A DNA stretch of 6,182 nt from Gammaproteobacteria bacterium (lineage in GTDB: Bacteria > Pseudomonadota > Gammaproteobacteria > Steroidobacterales > Steroidobacteraceae): NCBI GenBank assembly GCA_030040235.1, contig JASHUC010000359.1, forward strand, positions 1 to 6,182. Direction: 5' to 3'. How positions within the stretch are numbered: the stretch's first letter is position 1; each line of letters begins with the position of its first letter. The notes under the pieces were generated by a model, which saw only the letters and a list, made by a program, of their open reading frames with translations, did no database searches and was not told where the DNA came from. This document shows, piece after piece, positions 1 through 6,182 of this stretch. The position numbers and the translations under genes are program-made.

Positions 1-1209
1 ACACAGCAACTCCTCCATGCGCGCGAACACCGCGCGCAGGGTGTCGGCGTCGGGCAGCGTGGTCACGCGGAAATGATTGCGATAGGGCACGTTGAAGCTC
101 ACTCCCGGGGCTACCAGCACGTGCTTCTGCTCGAGCAGATCGAGGGCAAAGCGCTGATCGTCGAAGTTCGGCAGTCGTTCGGGACTGACCCCCAGGAAGC
201 CGTACATCGCCCCGGTGGGCGTCTGCAGCTGCAGGAAGCGGCTGCGTGCCACTGCCTCGAGCAGCACCCTGCGCGACTCGTACAGCCGCCCGCCAGGACT
301 GACCAGCTCACGCACGCTCTGATGTCCGCCGAGCGCGGTCTGCACGGCCCACTGCCCCGGTACGTTGCTGCACAGACGCAATGAGGTGAGGAGCTCGAGC
401 CCGTTGAGATAATCCTCCGCCCCGCGCAGCCTCCCCGACAAGACGGCCCAGCCCACGCGATACCCGCACGCCCGATACACCTTGGAGAGTCCGGACATGG
501 TGATGCACAGCGCGTCGTGCACCAGCGTCGCCATGGGCACGAACTCGGCGCCCTCGTACAGCATCTGGTCGTAGATCTCGTCGCTGAAGATGACGAGGCC
601 GCGGCTTTCGGCGAGCCGCGCGATGCGCTCGAGCGTCGCGCGCGGATAGACCGCTCCGGTCGGATTGTTCGGATTGATCAGAACGATCGCCCGTGTGCGC
701 CGGGTGATGAGCCGCTCGATCTCGCTCGGATCGGGGATGAAGGCGCTCTCGGGGGGACACGGATAATGCACGGCGCGGCCCCGATTGAGGGTCACCGCCG
801 CGGTCCACAGCGGGTAGTCCGGACTCGGCACCAGGACCTCATCCCCCTCGTTGAGCAGCGCGCGCAAGCCGAGATCGATGAGCTCGCTCACGCCGTTGCC
901 GATGAACACCTGCTCCGCCGTGACGCCCGGCACGCCCCGGCCCTGCTGCTGCATCACGATCGCCTCGCGCGCGGGAAAGATCCCTTTCTGATGGCAGTAG
1001 CCTTCGGCGTTGGCGAGATTTTCGATCATCGCCAGGCGCATGGTCTCGGGCGTGCGAAAGCCGAATGCGCCGGGGTTGCCGATATTGAGCGAGATGATCT
1101 CGTAGCCGAGCCGTTCGAGCTCGTGTGCGCGCCGCGCGAGCCGGCCGCGAATCTCGTAGCGCACGTGGCGCAATCCCTCGCTGGGGCGAACGGAGAGCTG
1201 GTCTTTCAT
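1..1209 (-). CDS. alaA: AlaA-type PLP-dependent aminotransferase (glutamate-pyruvate transaminase family), 3' end cut by window edge
   Basis: Fold-type I, class I/II aminotransferase. In E. coli, AlaA makes alanine from pyruvate and glutamate in the cytoplasm using pyridoxal phosphate. My translation gives 403 residues before the left edge; E. coli AlaA has about 405, so only the last few residues and the stop are missing. Visible motifs, in order: LNIGNPGAFGF near the N-terminus, GYCHQKG (Tyr71), IGNGVSELI, DYPLWTAAV (Trp135), NPNNPTG (179-185, with Asn182 as the PLP-contacting Asn), FSDEIYD (Asp210 and Tyr213), SGLSKVYR with the Schiff-base Lys243, GYRVGW (Arg251), and FRVTTLP with Arg381 in the place of the carboxylate-binding Arg. 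These match AlaA nearly block for block, so the family is firm; the exact amino-acid substrate is inferred. The ATG at 1209 follows a GAGG at 1217-1214 and gives the usual N-terminal length. It lies 90 bases behind the ABC ATPase stop on the same strand, so it may be read through from that operon or have its own promoter. Confidence 0.93.
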   Translation of the reverse strand, partial: MKDQLSVRPSEGLRHVRYEIRGRLARRAHELERLGYEIISLNIGNPGAFGFRTPETMRLAMIENLANAEGYCHQKGIFPAREAIVMQQQGRGVPGVTAEQVFIGNGVSELIDLGLRALLNEGDEVLVPSPDYPLWTAAVTLNRGRAVHYPCPPESAFIPDPSEIERLITRRTRAIVLINPNNPTGAVYPRATLERIARLAESRGLVIFSDEIYDQMLYEGAEFVPMATLVHDALCITMSGLSKVYRACGYRVGWAVLSGRLRGAEDYLNGLELLTSLRLCSNVPGQWAVQTALGGHQSVRELVSPGGRLYESRRVLLEAVARSRFLQLQTPTGAMYGFLGVSPERLPNFDDQRFALDLLEQKHVLVAPGVSFNVPYRNHFRVTTLPDADTLRAVFARMEELLC

Positions 1210-1299
1210 CGAGCCTCGCTGCAGAAGGGAGCCTCGCCCGAGAATAGCGGGTCCGGGCAGCCGATGCACGGCCGTCGCGCTCGAGCTGCGAAGCGCGAC
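1210..1299 (-). other. 90-base gap between ATPase and aminotransferase genes, with a perfect 8-bp hairpin
   Basis: An inverted repeat, GTCGCGCT at 1274-1281 and AGCGCGAC at 1292-1299, pairs perfectly over 8 bases with a 10-base loop. It begins directly after the TGA of the transporter ATPase (1302-1300). No run of T follows on the minus strand, so it is not a standard rho-independent terminator. It could be a weak terminator, a 3'-end stabiliser of the transporter mRNA or a pause site. Further along, TATTCT (1246-1241 on the minus strand) is a possible -10 box for the aminotransferase, but no convincing -35 stands before it. Whether the aminotransferase has its own promoter is open. Confidence 0.4.
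1214..1217 (-). promoter_or_regulatory. Ribosome binding site of the aminotransferase gene
   Basis: Reading the minus strand, GAGG stands four bases before the ATG at 1209. The spacing is a little short, but it is the clearest Shine-Dalgarno match among the minus-strand genes here and supports that start. Confidence 0.5.
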
Positions 1300-3084
1300 T
1301 CAGCCGGGAGCGAGCTCGCGCCAGCGGTGGCAGGCGATGCGCCGCTCTCCGGCGGCCTCCCAGGCCGGCACCTGCTCGGCGCAGATGGGCAGCGCGTGCG
1401 GGCAGCGCGTGCGGAACACGCACCCGCTCGGGGGATCGGCCGCCGAGGGAGGCTCGCCCCCCAAGGCCCTCTGCAGCCGCTCGGGCTGAACGTTCGGATC
1501 GGCGATCGGCACCGAGGCCAGAAGCGCGCGCGTGTAGGGGTGCAGCGGCCGCTCGTAGAGAAGCGCCGCGGAACCCATCTCCATCGAACGCCCCAGATAC
1601 AGCACCAGAACTCGCTCGCACAACCGCCGCACCACATCGAGATCGTGGCTCACAAAGAGCACCGCAGTGCCCGTCTCGCGCTGCAGCGTCTCGATGAGTC
1701 GCAGGATCTGCGTGCGAATGGACACATCGAGTGCGCTCACCGGCTCGTCGCACACGAGCAGCCTGGGTGCGAGGATCATGGCTCTCGCGATGGCGACCCG
1801 CTGGCATTGGCCGCCGCTCAGCTCGTGCGGGAAGCGCGCGCCCAACTCCTGCGGCAGACCGACGCGCCCGAGCATCGTGTATGCAGCCTCCACACCCTCG
1901 GCGCGGCCGAGCGCGGGCCGATGGATGCGCAGCGGTTCGGCGACGATCTCCGCCGCCGTCATGCGCGGGTCGAGGCTGTCGAGCGGATCCTGGAAAACGA
2001 TCTGCAGATCGCGCCGCAGGGGGCGCAGCCTCGCGCGCGGCAGACTCTCGAGCGGCTGGCCGGCCCAGACGACCGTGCCTGCCGAGGGCCTCACCAGTTG
2101 CAGCACGGCCCGCACCAGCGTCGACTTGCCGCAGCCCGACTCGCCCACGATGCCGAGCGTCTCTCCCCGCGCGAGCTCGAAGCTCACCGCATTGACGGCC
2201 CTGAGCACGGCGCGCCGCAGCCGGTACTCGACCTCGAGGCCCCGGATCTCGAGCACGATCTCTGCGGACCGGGCCGGGTGCTGCGAATCTTCGAGCTTGC
2301 GCGCGCCGCGAGCCGCCTCGAGCAATGCGCGGGTGTGCGGCTGCGCAGGCGCCGAGAAGATGCGCGCGGCCGCGCCGCTTTCGATGATGCGCCCGGCCTG
2401 CATCACCGCGACCCGATCGGCGAGCCCTGCAACGACCCCGAGGTCGTGCGTGATGAGTGCGATCGCCATGCCGCGCGTGCGCTTGAGCTCCCCGAGCAGC
2501 GCGAGCAGTTGCGCCTGCACGGTCACATCGAGCGCGGTCGTCGGCTCATCGGCGATCAGCAGCTGCGGATCGCAGGCGAGCGCCATCGCGATCATGGCGC
2601 GCTGGCGCATGCCGCCCGAGAGCTCGTGCGGGTACTGCGTGAGACGCCGCACCGGATCGGCCATCTGCACGCGGCGCAGCAGCTCGAGGGCGCGTGAACG
2701 CGCCTCGCGCCACGAGGTTCCCCGATGCCGCACCATCGGCTCGGCGATCTGGTCGCCGATCGTGAGATGTGGCGCAAGCGAGCTCGCGGAGTCCTGAAAG
2801 ATCATCGCCACACTTGCGCCGCGCACGCGATCGAGCGCCTGCCGGGGGAGGCCCGAGATCTCGAGCGGACCGAGCCGCACGCGGCCCGCCAGGCGCGCGT
2901 TCGCCGGGGCAAGTCCCATCGCGGCGAGAAATGCCTGGCTCTTGCCGGCCCCGGATTCACCGACGATGCCGAGACATTCTCCGGGCTCGATGGTGAGGGA
3001 AAGCCCGCGCACCACCGCGGATTCGCCCGCCGGGGCGGGGTAGCTCACCGTGAGGTCCTCGATCGTGAGCACGGGCTCGCCCAT
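1300..3084 (-). CDS. Fused two-domain ATPase of a peptide/nickel-type ABC importer (OppD-OppF fusion, GsiA/YejF-like)
   Basis: This is the energy-coupling subunit: two ABC ATPase domains in one cytoplasmic chain, doing the job that OppD and OppF share elsewhere. Numbering is from the ATG at 3084 (594 residues). Domain 1: Walker A GESGAGKS 42-49 followed by Gln as in OppD, Q-loop Gln97, signature LSGGM 155-159, Walker B ending in Asp179-Glu180, H-loop His213. Domain 2: Walker A GESGCGKST 314-322, Q-loop Gln365, signature LSGGQ 422-426, Walker B ending in Asp446-Glu447, H-loop His480. All catalytic residues are intact in both halves. The C-terminal oligopeptide-transporter extension (about 511-575) has HPYTRALL and cysteines 555, 561, 568 and 585; domain 1 lacks such a tail. 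The start is uncertain. ATG 3084 leaves 7 bases after the upstream permease stop and puts the protein start just before VLTIEDLTVSY. GTG 3099 would overlap that stop by 8 bases, and ATG 3129 is also open. The family is certain; the substrate cannot be read from this subunit. Confidence 0.95.
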   Translation of the reverse strand: MGEPVLTIEDLTVSYPAPAGESAVVRGLSLTIEPGECLGIVGESGAGKSQAFLAAMGLAPANARLAGRVRLGPLEISGLPRQALDRVRGASVAMIFQDSASSLAPHLTIGDQIAEPMVRHRGTSWREARSRALELLRRVQMADPVRRLTQYPHELSGGMRQRAMIAMALACDPQLLIADEPTTALDVTVQAQLLALLGELKRTRGMAIALITHDLGVVAGLADRVAVMQAGRIIESGAAARIFSAPAQPHTRALLEAARGARKLEDSQHPARSAEIVLEIRGLEVEYRLRRAVLRAVNAVSFELARGETLGIVGESGCGKSTLVRAVLQLVRPSAGTVVWAGQPLESLPRARLRPLRRDLQIVFQDPLDSLDPRMTAAEIVAEPLRIHRPALGRAEGVEAAYTMLGRVGLPQELGARFPHELSGGQCQRVAIARAMILAPRLLVCDEPVSALDVSIRTQILRLIETLQRETGTAVLFVSHDLDVVRRLCERVLVLYLGRSMEMGSAALLYERPLHPYTRALLASVPIADPNVQPERLQRALGGEPPSAADPPSGCVFRTRCPHALPICAEQVPAWEAAGERRIACHRWRELAPG

Positions 3085-3091
3085 GGGGCGC

Positions 3092-3958
3092 TCAGTCACC
3101 GCGGGGATCGAGCGCATCGCGCAGCCCATCGCCGAGAAAGTTGAAAGCGAGGAGCAGCACGATGAGCACGCTCGCAGGCACGATCAGCAGCCAAGGCGCC
3201 GAGCCCATCTGCTCGGCGCCGTCGCGGATGAGGCTCCCGAGGCTCGCCAGCGGTTCCTGCACCCCGAGGCCGAGAAAGCTGAGAAAGCTCTCGAACAGGA
3301 TCATCTGCGGCACGGTGAGCGTTGCGTAGACGACGACCGGCCCGAGCACGTTCGGAACGATGTGCCGCCGCAGAATGCGCGGCGTGCTCGCCCCGCTGGC
3401 GAGCGCCGCCTCGATGAAGAGCCTGCGCTTGAGCGAGAGCGCCTGTCCGCGCACGATCCGCGCCATCGTGATCCAGCCGACGGCACCGATCGCGGCGAAC
3501 AGCACGTACGGATTGCCGCGGCCGAAGAGCGTCGTGAGCGCGATGACGAGAAACAGGTACGGCAACGAGTTGAGCAGATCGACGATGCGCATCATGAGGC
3601 CGTCCACGCGCCCGCCGATAAAACCTGCCGTCGCTCCCCAGGCCACTCCGATCAGGACGCTGACGCCGGTGGCGGTGAGCCCGATCGCGAGCGACAGGCG
3701 CACGCCGTACAGTGTGCGCACGTAGAGATCGCGTCCCAGCCGGTCGGTGCCGAGCCAGTGCGCCGAGACGAACGGCGGCGCCGCGATGTGCTGCCAGTCG
3801 AGCTTGTCGTACGGAAACGCGCTCCACAGGGGGCCGAGCACGGCGAGCACGGCGATCGCAGCAAGCGCGCCCGCGGCGACCTGCGCGGAGCGGCTGCGCC
3901 GCAGGCGCCCCCACGAGCGCACCCAGGAGCCGGACTCGAGGAGCGCAGCCCTAAGCAT
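3092..3958 (-). CDS. ABC importer permease, OppC/DppC type
   Basis: Inner-membrane permease (288 residues) of the binding-protein-dependent transport family, expected to pair with the OppB-type partner encoded just before it. Seen: a short charged cytoplasmic N-terminus, a first membrane segment at about 26-44, then the OppC-specific HWLGTDRLGRDLYVR (67-81) before the main membrane domain, with hydrophobic stretches near 88-112, 125-145, 150-163, 208-231 and 254-275. The EAA coupling loop that docks on the ATPase is clear: EAALASGASTPRI (183-195) followed by RHIVPN (198-203). It ends in the family's usual LRDALDPR. Length is normal for the family. The ATG lies inside the end of the upstream permease gene (8-base overlap, ATGCTTAG). 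No Shine-Dalgarno is visible before it, so translation is probably coupled to that gene. Confidence 0.95.
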   Translation of the reverse strand: MLRAALLESGSWVRSWGRLRRSRSAQVAAGALAAIAVLAVLGPLWSAFPYDKLDWQHIAAPPFVSAHWLGTDRLGRDLYVRTLYGVRLSLAIGLTATGVSVLIGVAWGATAGFIGGRVDGLMMRIVDLLNSLPYLFLVIALTTLFGRGNPYVLFAAIGAVGWITMARIVRGQALSLKRRLFIEAALASGASTPRILRRHIVPNVLGPVVVYATLTVPQMILFESFLSFLGLGVQEPLASLGSLIRDGAEQMGSAPWLLIVPASVLIVLLLAFNFLGDGLRDALDPRGD

Positions 3959-4871
3959 GCCGCACGCGCGGGTCGAGCCAGCCGTAGATCAGGTCCGCAA
4001 CGAGGTTCGCAACGAGTGTGAGCGTGCCGTAGAGGATCACCATCCCCATGACGAGCGGGTAGTCGCGATCGATCGCCCCCTGCACGAGGTAGCGCCCCGT
4101 TCCCGGCAGCGCGAAGACCGATTCGACGACGAGCGATCCGGTGACGATGGCCGCGACGGCGGGACCGAGATAGCTCACCACGGGGGTGAGCGCGGGAGGC
4201 AACGCGTGCCGCAGGATCACTTGCACCTCCGGAAGACCCTTGGCGCGCGCGGTGCGCACGAAGTCGGCGCGCAGCACCTCGAGGAGGCTCCCGCGCGTGA
4301 GGCGCGCGATGTAGGCGATGACCGGAAGCGCGAGCGTCACGACGGGCAGCACCAGATGAGCTGCATCGAGCCGCCAGCCGGCGACGGCAAACCAATGCAG
4401 GTGCACGCCGAGCCCGAGCGCGAGCAAAGGCCCGACGACGAAGCTCGGCAGCGCGAGCCCCAGCACGGCGCACGCGGTCGCCAGATAGTCCGGAAAGGCG
4501 TGCTGGCGCAGCGCTGCAGCGATGCCGAGGGGAATGCCCGCGAGCAGCGCCACCAGCACGGCCGCGGCGCCGAGCGTCGCGCTCACCGGAAAGCCTCGTG
4601 CGATGAGCTCCGAGACTCCCACGTCGCGCATCCGCAGCGAGGGCCCGAGCTCGCCGTGCAGCAGTCCCCCGACATAACGCCCGTACTGGACGATGAGCGG
4701 GCGGTCGAGGCCGTAGGCAGCCTGCAGATTCGCCTTGATCTCGGGCGGCAATCCCTGCGCGAGATCGAACGGCCCGCCGGGGGCGAGCCGGATGACAAAG
4801 AAAGATACGGTGACGATCAGGAAAAGCGCAGGGACGATCGCCGCCGCCCGGCGGAGCGCGTACGCGAGCAT
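3951..4871 (-). CDS. ABC importer permease, OppB/DppB type
   Basis: First gene of the minus-strand transporter operon: an inner-membrane permease of 306 residues, the usual size for OppB/DppB/GsiC proteins. The N-terminus MLAYALRRAAAIVPALFLIV has the family's positive patch followed by the first membrane span (about 9-30). Then come a periplasmic segment with AAYGLDRPLIVQYGRYV (51-67), further hydrophobic spans near 98-120, 133-155, 173-189, 234-252 and 276-298, the EAA loop around DFVRTARAKGLPEVQVI (203-219) with RHALPPAL (221-228), VFALPGTGR (252-260) and the typical C-terminus YGWLDPRVRHA. I chose the ATG at 4871 because the frame could open 29 codons earlier (4958) but those extra residues do not resemble the family and would fill the divergent promoter region. 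Ahead of ATG 4871 there is only a weak GGTG at about 8 bases. No binding-protein gene precedes it. Confidence 0.95.
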   Translation of the reverse strand: MLAYALRRAAAIVPALFLIVTVSFFVIRLAPGGPFDLAQGLPPEIKANLQAAYGLDRPLIVQYGRYVGGLLHGELGPSLRMRDVGVSELIARGFPVSATLGAAAVLVALLAGIPLGIAAALRQHAFPDYLATACAVLGLALPSFVVGPLLALGLGVHLHWFAVAGWRLDAAHLVLPVVTLALPVIAYIARLTRGSLLEVLRADFVRTARAKGLPEVQVILRHALPPALTPVVSYLGPAVAAIVTGSLVVESVFALPGTGRYLVQGAIDRDYPLVMGMVILYGTLTLVANLVADLIYGWLDPRVRHA

Positions 4872-4975
4872 GATCAAGACACCGTGCGACCCACTTGCGG
4901 GGAATATACCCGTTGGACAGGCGGGCGCGCGCTTTCTAAACTCTGCCACCCCCAACAATCAGGTACACGAAGCTC
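4872..4975. promoter_or_regulatory. Divergent promoter region between transporter operon and IclR-type regulator
   Basis: This 104-base spacer must hold the starts of both transcription units, and it has more A/T than its surroundings. On the minus strand, TATATT (4908-4903) is a fair -10 box for the transporter, but no good -35 precedes it. On the plus strand, TTGGAC (4913-4918) and TCTAAA (4935-4940), 16 bases apart, are a weak -35/-10 candidate pair for the regulator gene. An inverted repeat with arms CGGG (4898-4901) and CCCG (4909-4912) around a 7-base A/T-rich centre covers the minus-strand -10 candidate and could be part of a regulator site. The existence of a divergent promoter region is a firm inference from gene layout; the individual boxes are guesses by eye. 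Confidence 0.55.
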
Positions 4976-5794
4976 ATGGAATCGACTCGACCGATACGCG
5001 CGCTCATTCGGGGACTCGAGGCGCTCGCCGTGCTCAATCGGCGCGACGGAGCAACCGTCTCCGAGGTGACCAGCGAGATCAAGCTTCCCCGCACGACCAC
5101 CTACCGCATTCTCGAGACGCTGAGCCTCGCAGGCTTCGTGTATCGCGATGCGACCGACGATCGGTACCGGCTCACCGTCTTGGTTCGCACGCTCGCGGAC
5201 GGCTTCGACGACGAGGCGTGGGTGACCCAGATCGCCCGCCCCTGCATCAACGAGCTCTGCAAGGAGATCGTCTGGCCGATCTCGCTGTCTTCGCCCTCGG
5301 GCACCTCGATGCTCGTGCGCGATACCACCGACCATGCGAGCCCGCTGGCCGTGGAGCGCTTGATTGCGGGCTTCCGTATTCCCCTGCTCACCACCTCTTC
5401 GGGCCGTGCGTACCTCGCCTTCTGCCCCACCGAGCAGCGCGATTGCCTGCTCGAGATCCTCAGCCGCTCGCAGCGCGAGGAGGATCGGCTGGCGAGGAGC
5501 CGCTCGGAGGTGGAGAAAATCCTCGATGAGGCCCGCGAGCAGGGCTATGCGACGGCCGTGCGCACGCGGCGCATCTCCGAGGAGGTCGCGATGGCCGTGC
5601 CCGTGCTGGTCGAGGATCGCGTGCTCGCAACCGTCGCCGTACGCTACGCCGCCTCGGCCGTGCCATCGCGCGTCGCCGTCGAGCGTTTCGTGCCGCGGCT
5701 TCAGGATACCGCGCGCAAGATTCGCGTGAAGTTCGTCGAGCAGCAGCGCAATCCGCCGCGCAGTGAGGGCCCGCAGGCCGCTGCGAGCGGCTGA
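4976..5794 (+). CDS. IclR-family transcriptional regulator, MhpR subgroup
   Basis: DNA-binding regulator of 272 residues, the normal IclR length. The N-terminal winged helix-turn-helix is at about 6-68: IRGLEALAVLNRRDGATVSE leads into the recognition region with LPRTTTYRILETLSLAGFV (37-55) and the wing DDRYRLT (61-67). The C-terminal effector-binding domain starts near 80 with GFDDEAWV, then IVWPISL (98-104), DTTDHASPL (116-124), IPLLTTSSGRAYLAFCP (135-151) and AVPVLVEDRVLATVAVRY (207-224). The blocks match E. coli MhpR, the activator of 3-phenylpropionate catabolism, more than IclR itself, so an aromatic or other organic-acid effector is possible but not shown. The last dozen residues are a probably disordered tail. 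It diverges from the peptide-type transporter and is followed after 7 bases by the ETF gene, so it may control one or both. The ATG at 4976 has only a weak AGG upstream but gives a family-typical N-terminus. Confidence 0.93.
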   Translation: MESTRPIRALIRGLEALAVLNRRDGATVSEVTSEIKLPRTTTYRILETLSLAGFVYRDATDDRYRLTVLVRTLADGFDDEAWVTQIARPCINELCKEIVWPISLSSPSGTSMLVRDTTDHASPLAVERLIAGFRIPLLTTSSGRAYLAFCPTEQRDCLLEILSRSQREEDRLARSRSEVEKILDEAREQGYATAVRTRRISEEVAMAVPVLVEDRVLATVAVRYAASAVPSRVAVERFVPRLQDTARKIRVKFVEQQRNPPRSEGPQAAASG

Positions 5795-5801
5795 GACACG
5801 C

Positions 5802-6182
5802 ATGCGGCGCATTCTCGTCGGCATCAAGCGTGTCGTCGACTACAACGTGCGAGTCCGCGTCAAGGCGGACGGCAGCGGTGTCGCCGTCGATGGCGTCAAG
5901 ATGAGCATCAACCCCTTCGACGAGATCGCGCTCGAGGAGGCGCTGCGCATCAAGGAGCGCGGCGCGGCCGACGAGGTGGTGGTGGCGAGCGTCGGGACTC
6001 CCGACTGCCAGCAGCAGCTGCGCACCGCGCTCGCCATGGGCGCAGACCGCGCCATCTGGGTGGATAGCGGCGCCGGGGGCGCGGCGGAGCTCGAGCCGCT
6101 CGCCGTGGCGCGCGTGCTGCTTGCGCTCGTCAGGCGCGAGCAGCCGCTCCTGGTGATTCTCGGCAAGCAAGCGATCGATGAG
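5802..6182 (+). CDS. etfB: Electron transfer flavoprotein beta subunit, N-terminal 127 residues (cut by window edge)
   Basis: EtfB pairs with EtfA to carry electrons from acyl-CoA and related dehydrogenases to ETF:ubiquinone oxidoreductase; the beta subunit holds a structural AMP. My translation from the ATG at 5802 stays open to the right edge, giving 127 residues, about half of the usual 250. Seen: MRRILVGIKRVVDYNVRVRV at the N-terminus, SINPFDEIALEEALRIKE (35-52, a family hallmark), LRTALAMGADRAIWV (73-87), and ILGKQAIDE (119-127), the start of the conserved GKQAID nucleotide-binding segment that continues past the edge. The start lies 7 bases after the regulator stop with a weak GAG upstream, so the two genes are probably co-transcribed. 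An etfA partner would be expected immediately downstream. This looks like the general respiratory ETF rather than a nitrogen-fixation (FixA) form, based on the KRVVDYNVRVRV stretch; that subgroup call is from memory of the family. Confidence 0.93.
   Translation, partial: MRRILVGIKRVVDYNVRVRVKADGSGVAVDGVKMSINPFDEIALEEALRIKERGAADEVVVASVGTPDCQQQLRTALAMGADRAIWVDSGAGGAAELEPLAVARVLLALVRREQPLLVILGKQAIDE

Noticed and set aside
1236..1258. GCCCG and CGGGC arms in the aminotransferase leader as a terminator or riboswitch
   Set aside because: Only five base pairs with a 13-base loop and no T-run; expected by chance at this base composition.
517..2697. A 726-codon plus-strand open frame opposite the aminotransferase and ATPase genes
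   Set aside because: It covers parts of two well-recognised minus-strand genes, is rich in Arg, Ala, His and Gln with no recognisable domain, and crosses their intergenic gap. This is what GC-rich codon use produces on the opposite strand.
2700..2960. Gln instead of Thr after the first Walker A and LSGGM instead of LSGGQ in the first ATPase domain, as a sign of a degenerate site
   Set aside because: OppD proteins normally show GKSQ and LSGGM; the Walker B Glu and H-loop His are present, so the site should be active.
3050..4021. A 323-codon plus-strand open frame opposite the OppC-type permease
   Set aside because: Highly charged Arg/Glu/Asp/His-rich translation without a family match; the minus strand encodes a textbook permease here.
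4872..4958. A 29-residue N-terminal extension of the OppB-type permease from ATG 4958
   Set aside because: The extra residues do not look like the family, the natural start motif is at 4871, and the extension would use up most of the only promoter region.
3747..5069. A 440-codon plus-strand open frame opposite the permease genes
   Set aside because: It has low-complexity charged composition, runs through the divergent promoter region into the regulator gene in another frame, and lies opposite clear permeases.
4874..5827. A 317-codon minus-strand open frame opposite the IclR-type regulator
   Set aside because: The plus strand carries a full-length IclR protein with all family blocks; the opposite translation shows none.

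Overview
The window is GC-rich (roughly two thirds G+C), with tightly packed genes and typical proteobacterial proteins. The aminotransferase resembles E. coli AlaA along its whole length, the regulator resembles E. coli MhpR, and the electron-transfer flavoprotein is of the common proteobacterial kind. Together these suggest a high-GC gamma- or betaproteobacterium. That assignment is an inference, because no rRNA or other phylogenetic marker is present.

Layout: positions 1-4871 are read on the minus strand and 4976-6182 on the plus strand, diverging from a 104-base spacer (4872-4975). In transcription order the minus-strand genes are an OppB/DppB-type permease (4871-3951), an OppC/DppC-type permease (3958-3092), a fused double ATPase of the OppD+OppF kind (about 3084-1300) and, after a 90-base gap, an AlaA-type aminotransferase running off the left edge (1209-1). 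The three transporter genes overlap or nearly abut, which is typical of one operon. The plus-strand genes are an IclR-family regulator of the MhpR subgroup (4976-5794) and, 7 bases later, the N-terminal half of an ETF beta subunit running off the right edge (5802-6182).

How the genes may work together: the two permeases and the double ATPase make a complete membrane core of a peptide/nickel-family (PepT) ABC importer. No periplasmic binding protein is encoded here, so the substrate cannot be named. The divergent IclR-type regulator is the obvious candidate to control the importer, the ETF genes, or both. The aminotransferase could interconvert pyruvate/glutamate and alanine/2-oxoglutarate and may be only loosely tied to the importer.

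I found no mobile element, CRISPR array, RNA gene or clearly new system. The points worth a second look are the missing binding protein, the regulator-ETF gene pair, a perfect 8-bp hairpin right behind the transporter stop codon, a small inverted repeat in the divergent promoter region and the uncertain start of the ATPase gene.
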